DNA of 47,057 bases, taken from Paracoccus sp. JM45 (GTDB lineage Bacteria > Pseudomonadota > Alphaproteobacteria > Rhodobacterales > Rhodobacteraceae). Position numbers and translations under genes: made by a program. Positions 8,146-16,818 of this stretch are shown piece after piece (position 1 is the first letter of the stretch; every line of letters begins with the position of its first letter). The stretch covers positions 1 to 47,057 of the forward strand of contig NZ_QQVY01000014.1 in the NCBI RefSeq assembly GCF_003590715.1, given 5' to 3'. The notes under the pieces are model-generated. The model had not been told where the DNA came from. It was given only the letters and a program-made list of their open reading frames with translations, and made no database searches.

Positions 8146-9619
8146 AGATCACCGCACCGATCTGCCACGGCAGGAATTCATTATCGCCAAGGCCCAAAGC
8201 CTCACTTTTACTGTGTTGACCTGATGCCACGGCCAGTATCATGTCTACGATCTGCCCTGCTTTTTCCGTCAGCGAGACGCCCGTCAGGACATCGCCACAG
8301 TTCAGATCCATATCGTCCCGCATTGCCGAAAAAAGTGCATCATTCGTGGCCAGTTTGATAGTTGGCGCAGGTTTGGAGCCGAATGCGGAACCGCGCCCTG
8401 TTGTAAAGACAATCAGCTGCGCGCCCCCCGCGATCTGGCCCGTCACCGAAACCGGATCATATCCGGGGGTATCCATAAAATTCAGCCCTGCGGCGGTGAT
8501 CGTCTGGCCATATTCCAGCACGGCGTTCAGTGGGGTACCGCCTGCCTTCGCCACCGCCCCCAGCGATTTTTCCAGAATGGTCGTTAGCCCGCCCGCCTTG
8601 TTTCCCGGACTTGGATTGTTATCCAGCGACGCGCCATTGCGGGCCGCATAATCCTGCCACCAATCCAGTCTTTCCAGAAGCTTACCGGCAATATCGGGGG
8701 ATGCGGCGCGGTCCAGCAACAAACGCTCGGCCCCGAAAATTTCAGGCGTTTCCGACAGGACGACCGATGCACCTTGGGCGGCCAGCATATCGCAAGCCAC
8801 ACCAAGCGCGGGGTTTGCCGTTATACCCGAAAACCCGTCCGAGCCACCGCATTGCAATCCGATCCTCAGATGGGCCACGCCGGCAGTTGCGCGACGTTCG
8901 GCATCAACTTGCGGCAACAATTGACGTACTCGGCCCTTGATGGCGTTAATGGTGCGACGGGTGCCGCCGTTTTCCTGAATGCTCAGCCCGTGGAACCGCG
9001 CTGCCTGACCCAGATCGCGCTTCATGCGGGAAATCTGCATCACCTCGCACCCCAGACCGACAAAAAGGGCGGCCCCGACATTGGGATGACCTGCATGGCC
9101 TGTCAGAACCCGCTGCAATGCATCCCAACCAGGACCGTGGTCCGCCATACCGCAACCGGACCCATGTGCGAATGCGACAACCCCATCCACGTTAGGGTAA
9201 TCTGCTAACGCACCTTCGATACGCAATTCTTCAGCCGCGCGGCGGATAACTGTGGCCGAACAATTCACGGTCGAAACCAGCGCGATGAAATTACGCGTGC
9301 CGACCCGACCATCCGCCCTGTGATAGCCGTAGAATGTCATTTCAGGTGCTTCGTACCGCGCCAGCACGGCCTTAGCCGCGGCCAGCCCCGATCCTGACCG
9401 GTAATTGCGATCATGTTTGCCAAAAGCGCAGTTATGGCTGTGGACATGATCGCCCGCAGTGATATCAGCGGTCGCATAGCCGATAATCTGGCCGTATTTC
9501 AGGATCGCCTGCCCGAACGCAATATCCGCGCGGGCAATTTTATGTCCTGCCGGTGCAATCCCTTTTTTCGTCAGGATCGCAACGTTATCCGCAGGGTCCA
9601 GAACCAGCGGATCAGACAT
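8144..9619 (-). CDS. uxaA: Altronate dehydratase
   Basis: Dehydrates D-altronate to 2-keto-3-deoxygluconate in galacturonate breakdown. 491 residues, the usual length for UxaA. It carries the N-terminal SAF domain (GYATADITAGDHVHSHNC) and the large GD_AH domain with TRNFIALVSTVNCSATV, AFAHGSGCGMA, GLQCGGSDGFSGITANPALG and TGRGSAFGSKPAPTIK. Conserved Cys and His residues in these segments normally bind the iron cofactor. It is the last gene of the uxaC operon and overlaps the reductase stop by eight bases. Galactarate dehydratase is the nearest alternative, but the operon partners favour altronate. Confidence 0.92.
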   Translation of the reverse strand: MSDPLVLDPADNVAILTKKGIAPAGHKIARADIAFGQAILKYGQIIGYATADITAGDHVHSHNCAFGKHDRNYRSGSGLAAAKAVLARYEAPEMTFYGYHRADGRVGTRNFIALVSTVNCSATVIRRAAEELRIEGALADYPNVDGVVAFAHGSGCGMADHGPGWDALQRVLTGHAGHPNVGAALFVGLGCEVMQISRMKRDLGQAARFHGLSIQENGGTRRTINAIKGRVRQLLPQVDAERRATAGVAHLRIGLQCGGSDGFSGITANPALGVACDMLAAQGASVVLSETPEIFGAERLLLDRAASPDIAGKLLERLDWWQDYAARNGASLDNNPSPGNKAGGLTTILEKSLGAVAKAGGTPLNAVLEYGQTITAAGLNFMDTPGYDPVSVTGQIAGGAQLIVFTTGRGSAFGSKPAPTIKLATNDALFSAMRDDMDLNCGDVLTGVSLTEKAGQIVDMILAVASGQHSKSEALGLGDNEFLPWQIGAVI

Positions 9620-11042
9620 GTTCCACGGCTGCCGCCGCGCCCTGATCCATCAGTCCGGTAAGCGCCTTGGCCAGATCGTTGGCAAAACCTGCGTCCTGAC
9701 GCAAAGCTGCCGGAAACACCTGCTGCAGCGCCAAAAAGCCCGCGACTGTTTCGGCCGGATCATCGCGCCATAAATCGGCCAGAGTGTCGGCCAATGGATC
9801 CTTCACCTCGATCATTTGTCCCGCCAGATCACGCCCCGAAACATAGCGCATCCACGCAGCCACAGCCAACGTCAGGCCGGACATCGCACGGCCCGCTGCT
9901 TGCCCTTCGGCGATGGTGCCAAGGATACGCTGCGGCAGTTTCTGGCTGCCGTCCATGGCAATCTGCCATGTGCGGTGCTGGATGGAAGGGTTGGCATAAC
10001 GGTCGTGCAACGCATCGGCATAGGCAACCAGATCGACCCCTTCGGGCGGGGTCAGGGCTGGAATAATCTCGGACCGCCACAGATCTTTGACGAAAGCCGG
10101 AAATACAGGATCGGCCATGGTGGCGGCAATGGTGTCGTGTCCCGCCAGATACCCCAGATAGGCCAGCGTCGAATGGGTGCCATTCAGCATCCGCAGCTTC
10201 ATATGTTCGAAGGGGGTCACATTCTGGACCAGTTGCACGCCAACTGCGCCCAGATCGGGGCGGTCGCCGTTGACAAAGTCATCCTCGACCACCCATTGGC
10301 GGAAGGGTTCATGCATCACAGGGGCTTCGTCGCGCACACCCGTCAGTTCGGCCACGCGGTCGATGTCCTGCGCGCTGGTCGCAGGCACGATGCGGTCCAC
10401 CATGGTCGAGGGGAAGCGCACTTCCGACTTGATCCATGCGGCCAGATCGAGATCGATCAGTTCCGCCAGTTCCAGCACAACGCCGCGTAGCACGCGACCG
10501 TTTTCCGGCAGGTTATCACAGCACAGCACCGTAAAGGGCGCGGTGCCTGCTGCACGGCGGGCGGCCAGGGCGCGGACAATAAATCCGGGGGCAGATTGCG
10601 GCAGAAGGTTGGTCAGGTCATGGTCAATATCAGGGTGGTTCCGGTTCAGCCGACCGGTCGAAGGTTCGTGGCAATAGCCCTTTTCCGTCACTGTCAGGCT
10701 GACGATACGGATGGCAGGATCGGCCATCGCATCCAGCACCGCCTGCGGGTCTTCCGGTGCCACCAGCACATCACGCAGCACGGTGACCACCTGCGGGCGT
10801 TCGCCTGTCGGGGCCAGTTCCACCGCCGTATAGGCCCAGCCTTGCGGGCGCAGTTTGTCACGCGTTCCGGGTGATTTCAACGACACGCCGATCACGCCCC
10901 AATCCCCGCCCGAAGCTGCCATCGCCTCGGCCACGTAGATCGCGCCATGGGCGCGGAAAAAGGCACCAAGGCCAAGGTGCACGATGCCCGCGAGGGCATC
11001 GGACGGGGTGCGGTGCAGCTTATCTTGCAAGCCAGCCTCCAT
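9612..11042 (-). CDS. uxuB: Uronate reductase, mannitol dehydrogenase family (fructuronate/tagaturonate)
   Basis: NAD-dependent polyol dehydrogenase, 476 residues. The N-terminal Rossmann part has IVHLGLGAFFRAH; the catalytic domain has KLRMLNGTHS with the family Lys-Asn-His set. It most resembles fructuronate reductase (UxuB). The operon, however, contains altronate dehydratase and no mannonate dehydratase, so in vivo it may act on tagaturonate, or on both. The ATG at 11042 sits inside the end of kduD. A TTG at 11030, five bases after GGAGG, is an equally good start and would remove four residues. The gene symbol is therefore tentative. Confidence 0.78.
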   Translation of the reverse strand: MEAGLQDKLHRTPSDALAGIVHLGLGAFFRAHGAIYVAEAMAASGGDWGVIGVSLKSPGTRDKLRPQGWAYTAVELAPTGERPQVVTVLRDVLVAPEDPQAVLDAMADPAIRIVSLTVTEKGYCHEPSTGRLNRNHPDIDHDLTNLLPQSAPGFIVRALAARRAAGTAPFTVLCCDNLPENGRVLRGVVLELAELIDLDLAAWIKSEVRFPSTMVDRIVPATSAQDIDRVAELTGVRDEAPVMHEPFRQWVVEDDFVNGDRPDLGAVGVQLVQNVTPFEHMKLRMLNGTHSTLAYLGYLAGHDTIAATMADPVFPAFVKDLWRSEIIPALTPPEGVDLVAYADALHDRYANPSIQHRTWQIAMDGSQKLPQRILGTIAEGQAAGRAMSGLTLAVAAWMRYVSGRDLAGQMIEVKDPLADTLADLWRDDPAETVAGFLALQQVFPAALRQDAGFANDLAKALTGLMDQGAAAAVEHV

Positions 11043-11745
11043 CGACGTTCAGGACAGTACCATTGATATAATCGGATGCGGGGGCTGCCAGAAATACCGC
11101 CGTCTGGCCAATATCATCCGCCTTGCCCCAGCGCCCTGCGGGGATACGCTCAAGGATGGCGCGGGACCGGTCGGGGTCGGCGCGCAATGCCTCGGTGTTG
11201 TTGGTTTCGATGTAACCCGGCGCGATAGCGTTGACGTTCAGCCCCTTGGCCGCCCATTCATTCGCCATCAGCTTGGTCAAGCCCGCTACGCCATGTTTGC
11301 TGGCGGTATAGGACGGCACACGGATACCACCCTGAAACGACAGCAGGCTGGCGATATTCACGATCTTGCCCGCGCCGCGCGGCAAGGCCGCACGTGCAAA
11401 CGCCTGACAGGTGAAGAACAGCGCCTTGGCATTGACGTCCATGACATCATCCCAATCGGCCTCGGAAAAATCGACGGCATCATCGCGCCGGATAATGCCC
11501 GCGTTGTTCACAAGGATGTCGATGCGTTCACCGGCGAAAACATCGCGCGCGGCCATCGGATCGGCGAAATCCAGACGCATCTGGCGACCCGATCCCATCA
11601 GGGCCAAAGTCTCATCGCAATCCCGGCGACCACTGGCAATCACATCGGCACCGGCCTGCGCCATGGCAACGGCAATCGCCTGACCGATACCGGTATTCGC
11701 GCCGGTCACCAGCGCGGTGCGGCCTTCAAGGGAAAAGGGGTTCAA
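11020..11745 (-). CDS. kduD: 2-dehydro-3-deoxy-D-gluconate 5-dehydrogenase (short-chain dehydrogenase)
   Basis: Reduces 2,5-diketo-3-deoxygluconate, made by KduI, to 2-keto-3-deoxygluconate. 241 residues. SDR hallmarks: cofactor motif TGANTGIG, NNAG, catalytic Ser in NIASLLSF, YTASKH catalytic Tyr/Lys, and the KduD-like ending AIAPGYIETNNTEALR and GTVLNVDGGW. I place the start at a TTG (11745) overlapping the kduI stop, because a perfect GGAGG sits seven bases upstream and the product then begins just before the SDR fold. The longer reading to 11856 has no SDR-like sequence. Flanked by kduI and the reductase with overlaps on both sides. Confidence 0.88.
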   Translation of the reverse strand: MNPFSLEGRTALVTGANTGIGQAIAVAMAQAGADVIASGRRDCDETLALMGSGRQMRLDFADPMAARDVFAGERIDILVNNAGIIRRDDAVDFSEADWDDVMDVNAKALFFTCQAFARAALPRGAGKIVNIASLLSFQGGIRVPSYTASKHGVAGLTKLMANEWAAKGLNVNAIAPGYIETNNTEALRADPDRSRAILERIPAGRWGKADDIGQTAVFLAAPASDYINGTVLNVDGGWLAR

Positions 11746-12566
11746 CGCATATCCTCCGGCTGGACGAAATCCATATCGGTATAGTCGACGTTGTCGCCCG
11801 CCATTGCCCAGATGAAGGTGTAGCTGCCGATACCGGCCCCCGAATGGATCGACCACGGCGGCGACAGGACACCCTGTTCGTTGGCCACAAACAGATGGCG
11901 TGTTTCTTGCGGTTCCCCCATCAGATGCAGCACGCGCGATTCAGGGGCCATGCCGTGATACAGATAGGCCTCCATCCGGCGGTCATGGACATGGCTGGGA
12001 ATGGTGTTCCAGACGGACCCTTCTTCCAGCGTCGTATAGCCCAGAACCAGCTGGCAGCTTTCCATGACCAGCGGGTGGATGAACTGGCGGATGGTGCGCT
12101 TATTGCTGGTTTCAGCCGCGCCCATCTGAACCTCGTTCGCCTGATCGACCGTGACCAGACGGCAAGGCAACGCGCGATGCGCCGGCGCCGAGGTGATATA
12201 GAACCGCCCCTGCCCCGCAAAACTGACCGGACCCGAGCCCATGCCCAGATAAAGCACATCGCCCTGTTTCATGTCCCACGACTGGTCGCCTGCCTTGACC
12301 GTGCCGTCACCGCCAATATTGACGATGCCCATTTCGCGGCGCTCCAGAAAATCGGCGGTCTTGGTTTCCGCGATCTTGTCCAGCACCAGCGTCTGGCCCG
12401 CAGGCACAGCGGCGCCCATGACGAAACGGTCATAATGGGTATAAACCAGATTGATCTGGCCGTCCTGAAACATCCCTTCGGCCAGAAAATTCCGGCGCAG
12501 GGTATCGGTATCCATCGCCTTGGCGTGGTCGGGATGGATGGCGTGGCGGGTCTCGACTTGGGTCAT
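11742..12566 (-). CDS. kduI: 5-dehydro-4-deoxy-D-glucuronate isomerase
   Basis: Cupin isomerase converting 4-deoxy-5-ketouronate (from unsaturated oligouronides) to 2,5-diketo-3-deoxygluconate. 274 residues. Metal ligands are visible as H192, H194, E199 (PSHVHDRRMEAY) and H241 (WSIHSG). They are offset by four from the E. coli positions 196, 198, 203 and 245 as I recall them. GGAGGAACCC precedes the ATG. Its presence with kduD shows that the operon handles lyase products of pectin- or glycosaminoglycan-like polymers as well as free uronates, though no lyase is in the window. Confidence 0.94.
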   Translation of the reverse strand: MTQVETRHAIHPDHAKAMDTDTLRRNFLAEGMFQDGQINLVYTHYDRFVMGAAVPAGQTLVLDKIAETKTADFLERREMGIVNIGGDGTVKAGDQSWDMKQGDVLYLGMGSGPVSFAGQGRFYITSAPAHRALPCRLVTVDQANEVQMGAAETSNKRTIRQFIHPLVMESCQLVLGYTTLEEGSVWNTIPSHVHDRRMEAYLYHGMAPESRVLHLMGEPQETRHLFVANEQGVLSPPWSIHSGAGIGSYTFIWAMAGDNVDYTDMDFVQPEDMR

Positions 12567-12607
12567 GGGTTCCTCCTCCGGAAAACGTCAGGTCGCTGGC
12601 GGGTGCG

Positions 12608-14014
12608 TCAAAGTTTATATGCGCGCTTGGCCAGCCCATAGGTCAGGTCATGGGCGACCTCGGCGGCCTCATCGCCGGCCAGACGGCCGGTGGCCACAAG
12701 GGTCGCCAGATAGGAACAATCGACCCGCCGCGCTACGTCATGGCGTGCGGGGATCGAACAGAAGGCCCGCGTGTCATCGTTGAACCCGACGGTGTTGTAA
12801 AAGCCCGCCGTTTCGGTGGTCGTTTCGCGGAAACGGCGCATGCCTTCGGCGCTGTCGTTGAACCACCATGCCGGACCAAGGCGCAGACAGGGCCAGACAC
12901 CCGCCAAGGGGGCCAGTTCGCGGGCGTAGGCGGTTTCATCCAGCGTAAAGACGATCACCGTCAGATCGGGGTTCATCCCCACCGCATTCAGCAAGGGGCG
13001 CAGGGCGGTGACGTAATCGGTGCGGCCCGGAATATCGAAGCCCTTGTCGCGCCCGTAAACCGACATCACCTGATCGGAGTGGTTGCGGCGCGATCCGGGG
13101 TGGATCTGCATGACCAAACCGTCCTCAAGGCTCATTCTTGCCATTTCGGTCAGCATATGACCGCGGAAGGCGTCTGCCTCTTCGGCGGTGCAGGTGCCGG
13201 ACAGGGCCTTGGCAAACAGGGCTGCGGCATCGGCTTGCGGCAGATCCTCGGTGCGGGCGCTGGCATGGCCATGATCGCTGGATGTGGCACCATGTTCGAT
13301 AAAGAACGCCCGCCGTGCCCGATGTGCGTCCAGATAGCCACCCCATGTCGTGGTGTCGAAACCGGTCTGCTGCCCCATCAGGGCGACATTACCTGCAAAA
13401 CCCTCGACCTCGGGATCGATGACGCCATCGGGGCGATAGGCGGTCAGCACCCGCCCCTGCCAGCCGCTGTCGCGGATCATCGCATGCCAACGCAGATCAT
13501 CGGTGGCCGCTTCGGTGGTGGCAATCGCCTCGATATTGAAACGCTCGAACAGGGCGCGCGGGCGGAATTCGGGTTTGGCCAGACATTCGGCGATATGGTC
13601 GTAATACCAATCCGCCGTATCCGCCGACAGCCTGCGATCAATACCGAAGACATGCTGGAAACTGTGATCCAGCCACAGCCGCGACGGCGTGCCGCGCAGC
13701 AGGTGGTAATGGGATGCAAACAGGTTCCAGATCTTGCGGCCATCGGTTTCGGTCATCCCGCCATCGGCGCGCGGAACCCCCAGATCGGACAGCGGCACGC
13801 CCTGCGAACACAGCATCCGGAAGACGTAATGGTCGGGCGTCACAAACAGCTGTGCAGGGTCGGGAAACGGCTGGTTTTCCGCAAACCAGCGCGGGTCTGT
13901 ATGCCCGTGCGGACTAAGGATCGGCAGCGACTTGACCTGATCATACAGATCGCGCGCCATATCGCGCAGATGCGGTTCGACGGGGAATAACCTGTCTTCG
14001 ACCAGAAGCGCCAC
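12608..14014 (-). CDS. uxaC: Uronate isomerase
   Basis: First cytosolic step: isomerises D-galacturonate to tagaturonate and D-glucuronate to fructuronate. 468 residues, as expected for the UxaC amidohydrolase-fold family. Landmarks are LPILSPHGHTDPRWFAENQPF (the HGH motif), ITP-region equivalent VTPDHYVFRMLCSQGV, DWYYDHIAECL and NPDLTVIVFTLDETAYARE, near the C-terminal metal-side residues. It heads the operon uxaC-kduI-kduD-uxuB-uxaA, with a 41-base gap to kduI and close packing after that. It is divergent from the second GntR gene across 83 bases carrying a palindrome. The long open frame opposite this gene is only a shadow. Confidence 0.95.
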   Translation of the reverse strand: MALLVEDRLFPVEPHLRDMARDLYDQVKSLPILSPHGHTDPRWFAENQPFPDPAQLFVTPDHYVFRMLCSQGVPLSDLGVPRADGGMTETDGRKIWNLFASHYHLLRGTPSRLWLDHSFQHVFGIDRRLSADTADWYYDHIAECLAKPEFRPRALFERFNIEAIATTEAATDDLRWHAMIRDSGWQGRVLTAYRPDGVIDPEVEGFAGNVALMGQQTGFDTTTWGGYLDAHRARRAFFIEHGATSSDHGHASARTEDLPQADAAALFAKALSGTCTAEEADAFRGHMLTEMARMSLEDGLVMQIHPGSRRNHSDQVMSVYGRDKGFDIPGRTDYVTALRPLLNAVGMNPDLTVIVFTLDETAYARELAPLAGVWPCLRLGPAWWFNDSAEGMRRFRETTTETAGFYNTVGFNDDTRAFCSIPARHDVARRVDCSYLATLVATGRLAGDEAAEVAHDLTYGLAKRAYKL

Positions 14015-14052
14015 GTAATACTCCTTCAGGCTTGCTTGCCATTTTGTCGGCC

Positions 14053-14068
14053 AACTAATATGCTAGTT
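14053..14068. promoter_or_regulatory. Candidate GntR operator between uxaC and gntR
   Basis: AACTA-N6-TAGTT is an inverted repeat in the 83-base divergent gap, 38 bases from the uxaC start and 29 from the regulator start. It is the natural site for the GntR protein encoded next door to control both directions. Its half-sites differ from those of the 6410 palindrome, suggesting that the two GntR proteins have different targets. Inferred from position and symmetry only. Confidence 0.5.
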
Positions 14069-14097
14069 TACAACAAGCGTCAACCAAAGGCAGCAGC

Positions 14098-14793
14098 GTG
14101 TTACCCCAACAGCCAAACGACCTGCCGATACTGGACGACGCACGCGTCAAATCGGTGACCGACCAAATCTTTGACGTGCTTTATGAACGCGTTGTGAACC
14201 TGACATTACCCCCCGGCGAAAAACTGTCCGAGGCCGAGGTCGCAGCCCGCATGGGCGCGTCGCGCCAACCGGTGCGGGATGCCTTTTACCGGTTGTCACA
14301 GCTGGGTTTTATCCAGATCAGACCACAGCGGGCGACCACCGTCAGCCCCATCTCGACCGAGGCGGTGTTACAGGCCTATTTTATCCGCAGCGCGCTTGAG
14401 GAACAGACGATGCGCGTTGCGGCAACCACCCTGACACCGGACAACATCGCGGCCTTGGACGCCCTGATCGACAAACAGGAAGCGGCGATCAAATCAAGCA
14501 GCTATGCCGAATTCCACGCATTGGACGACCAGTTCCACCGCCAGATCTGTATAGACGCGGGGCTGGAATTTGTCTGGACGCTGGTCAAGGACAACAAGGG
14601 CCATATGGACCGCGCCCGTTACCTTAGCCTGTCTTTTGGCGCGACCAGCGCCTTTACGGAACATCGCGCCATCATGGACGCCCTGCGCGCCCGCGACCCT
14701 GAAGCTGCGGCGCAGGCACTTCGCGGGCATCTGGGTCATATCCGCCAGATCCTTGACCGCCTTGTCATCGACCGCCCCGAGGCGTTCGCCTAA
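14098..14793 (+). CDS. GntR-family transcriptional regulator (FadR subfamily)
   Basis: 231 residues starting at GTG, with AAAGG seven bases upstream. Winged helix-turn-helix at about 20-85 (PGEKLSEAEVAARMGASRQPVRDAFYRL). FCD ligand domain at about 95-220 (ALDDQFHRQICIDAG and a late EHRAIMDALRARD). Only about a third of it looks like the first GntR of this cluster, so they are paralogues, not a recent duplicate. Divergent from uxaC with a palindrome between, so it is the prime candidate repressor of the uronate operon. Its stop overlaps the convergent galM stop by four bases. Confidence 0.87.
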   Translation: MLPQQPNDLPILDDARVKSVTDQIFDVLYERVVNLTLPPGEKLSEAEVAARMGASRQPVRDAFYRLSQLGFIQIRPQRATTVSPISTEAVLQAYFIRSALEEQTMRVAATTLTPDNIAALDALIDKQEAAIKSSSYAEFHALDDQFHRQICIDAGLEFVWTLVKDNKGHMDRARYLSLSFGATSAFTEHRAIMDALRARDPEAAAQALRGHLGHIRQILDRLVIDRPEAFA

Positions 14794-15767
14794 GCAGTCT
14801 GCGAAAACCGATAGGCCATATGGTGGTGATAGGTGTCGTCGCGGCGCAGGATAACATCGGGAAAATCAGGCCGACCGACGGCACCGGGCCATGCCTGCGT
14901 TTCCAGCGCCAGCCCCGCACGCGGCCCATAGATGCGACCCCCTAGCCCGCGCAAACCGGAAAAATGTGCGCCATTGTAAACCTGCAATCCTACGGCATCG
15001 GTTTCGACCACCATTGACAACCCGTTTTCGCCATGTAAACGGGCGACCTGCCGGATGGTTTTCGCGTCCTGCAGACAGAAATTGTGATCCACCGCCAGAT
15101 CCCCCAAAATGCGGGACTGGCGAAAATCGAAAGCCGTTTCCGACACCGTTGCAGGATGGCCAAGCGGGATCAGATCATCGTCTACAGGCAGATAGCGCGC
15201 CGCATTGACCTTTAACCGGTGGCGGCTGATATCGCCCTGCCCGTCCAGATCGAAATAGCCGTGATGGACAATATTACAGGGCGTCGCCCGATCCGTCGTG
15301 GCGCTGATATCAATAACCAAGCCGTCATCCTGCAACGCAATCCGTGCGCTTATGCTGATCTCTCCGGGAAAGCCCATATGACCGTCAGGCAATGTCAGGC
15401 CAAGGGTTACATGGTCAGTCTGACAATCCTGAACCTGCCAGATGTGCACAGCCGTTCCGTCATGCCCGCCATGCAATGTATGACGACCACGAAAATTGGC
15501 ATCCAGATCGTGGCGTTGCCCATCCATACAAATACTTGCGCCAGCGATGCGATTGGCGCAGCGTCCCACCAGCGCGCCGATATACATTCCCTCATCCAGA
15601 TAATTGCTGATGTCGGGGCAGCCCAGCACCAAAGGGTGATCGACACCCGTCATACGCAGATCCTGCACAATCGCGCCAAGTGTCAGCACACGGGCCGTCA
15701 TCCGGCCATTGGCCAGATCGATGGCTTGGACATCCCGCCCGTCAGGTAACCGCATTGTCGTCATCAT
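14790..15767 (-). CDS. galM: Aldose 1-epimerase (galactose mutarotase family)
   Basis: Interconverts alpha and beta anomers of aldoses. 325 residues from the ATG at 15767. GalM features: GRCANRIAGA, HTLHGGHDGTAVHIW, the catalytic His in NIVHHGYFDLDG and the catalytic Glu in LALETQAWPGAVG near the C-terminus. The upstream in-frame extension to 15920 has no GalM-like sequence and overlaps the LysR gene, so I rejected it; GGGGG stands just before the chosen start. It lies next to the uronate genes and may speed ring-form changes of uronates or galactose, but that link is only positional. Confidence 0.85.
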   Translation of the reverse strand: MMTTMRLPDGRDVQAIDLANGRMTARVLTLGAIVQDLRMTGVDHPLVLGCPDISNYLDEGMYIGALVGRCANRIAGASICMDGQRHDLDANFRGRHTLHGGHDGTAVHIWQVQDCQTDHVTLGLTLPDGHMGFPGEISISARIALQDDGLVIDISATTDRATPCNIVHHGYFDLDGQGDISRHRLKVNAARYLPVDDDLIPLGHPATVSETAFDFRQSRILGDLAVDHNFCLQDAKTIRQVARLHGENGLSMVVETDAVGLQVYNGAHFSGLRGLGGRIYGPRAGLALETQAWPGAVGRPDFPDVILRRDDTYHHHMAYRFSQTA

Positions 15768-15823
15768 GCCCCCATCTTCGCACCTGCAGGTTGCCCCATA
15801 GCATGACGATGTAAAAGAGGCCG

Positions 15824-16717
15824 TTATTCTTGATCCAGCCGCTGCGCGACCTGCCGGATAATATCGGCCACCCCCCGCATCCGCGCGGCCATAGGCCGGT
15901 CCTTGCGCCATACCAGCCACAGCTGGTGATGACGCTGTCGGGCCAGTTTGGCGATACGCAGGCGGGCACGATCCGGATGCGCCTCGATCCCGCTGCGGGG
16001 CAGCAGGGTATAGCCGATCTGACGGGCCACAGGTGATGGTATCTGCCCGATCTGATTGACAAAAGCCCTGATATGCAAACCGTCAGAACCGATAAATTCA
16101 TCCGGAAAATTCAGGGCAAACAGATCGTCGGCATAGGCGAAACCGTCTGGATGGGCGATGAACCCCGCCTTTTGCAGGTCGTCGAAAGATACCGTTTCAG
16201 GCCATGTATCGGGGACGACCAGACATAATTCCTCTTGCCCCAGATGTTCTGACGTCAGGCGCGGATGCGCGGGGTCGTGGCGCAGGATGCCCAGATCGAA
16301 CTGCCCCTGTTTCAGCCCCTCAAGGACGGTAGCCTGCGGTGCAGCCTCCAGATGGATCAACAGCGATGGGGCGTGTTGCATCAAGGGCAGCAGCAGCGGC
16401 GATAACGGCAAGGCAAAACTGCCCGAGCAGGCAATCCGCACCTCGCCCCGATCCGGATCATCCACTTGCAGCGACTGGCGAAGCTGGCGTTCCTGTTCGC
16501 GGCGTTCATATCCCAGTTTCAATACAGCCTCGCCTTGGGCTGTCAGGGTAAACGACTTGCCCTGCTGGATAATCAGCGGGTGACCGATTTGCGCCTCTAG
16601 CTTGCGCAGATGTTGCGATACGCCGGGCTGGGTCATGCCCATCTGCTGCGCGGCACGGGTAAAATGGCCAACATCACAGAGGGTAATAAATGTTTCCAAC
16701 CACCCTGCGTTCAACAC
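15824..16717 (-). CDS. LysR-family transcriptional regulator
   Basis: 297 residues, typical length. N-terminal helix-turn-helix at about 5-62 (WLETFITLCDVGHFTRAAQQMGMTQPGVSQHLRKLE), then the two-lobed co-inducer domain (EVRIACSGSFALPLSP ... GQFDLGILRHDP ... EELCLVVPDTWP). It is divergent from a VOC-family gene with a palindrome-containing AT-rich gap, the standard LysR arrangement in which the regulator controls itself and its neighbour. The effector is unknown. It ends 57 bases before the galM start and could read into it. Confidence 0.9.
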   Translation of the reverse strand: MLNAGWLETFITLCDVGHFTRAAQQMGMTQPGVSQHLRKLEAQIGHPLIIQQGKSFTLTAQGEAVLKLGYERREQERQLRQSLQVDDPDRGEVRIACSGSFALPLSPLLLPLMQHAPSLLIHLEAAPQATVLEGLKQGQFDLGILRHDPAHPRLTSEHLGQEELCLVVPDTWPETVSFDDLQKAGFIAHPDGFAYADDLFALNFPDEFIGSDGLHIRAFVNQIGQIPSPVARQIGYTLLPRSGIEAHPDRARLRIAKLARQRHHQLWLVWRKDRPMAARMRGVADIIRQVAQRLDQE

Positions 16718-16731
16718 AAATAATAACCTTT

Positions 16732-16760
16732 AATTATCAAAAATATTGCGGATGATAATT
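16732..16760. promoter_or_regulatory. Candidate LysR-type binding site
   Basis: AATTATC (16732-16738) and GATAATT (16754-16760) form perfect inverted arms 15 bases apart, in the AT-rich gap between the divergent LysR and VOC genes. Interrupted dyads of this kind are the usual recognition site for LysR-type tetramers. The VOC start is 58 bases further on. Confidence 0.5.
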
Positions 16761-16818
16761 TCACAACAGGTGGGTGAATGTCTAGCTTGGTGTCAGTCAA
16801 GATTGAAAAGGACACAAC

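Noticed and set aside
12650..13990. A 446-codon open frame on the plus strand opposite uxaC
   Set aside because: It is a mirror frame of a highly conserved gene in GC-rich DNA; the translation has no family motif and no ribosome binding site.
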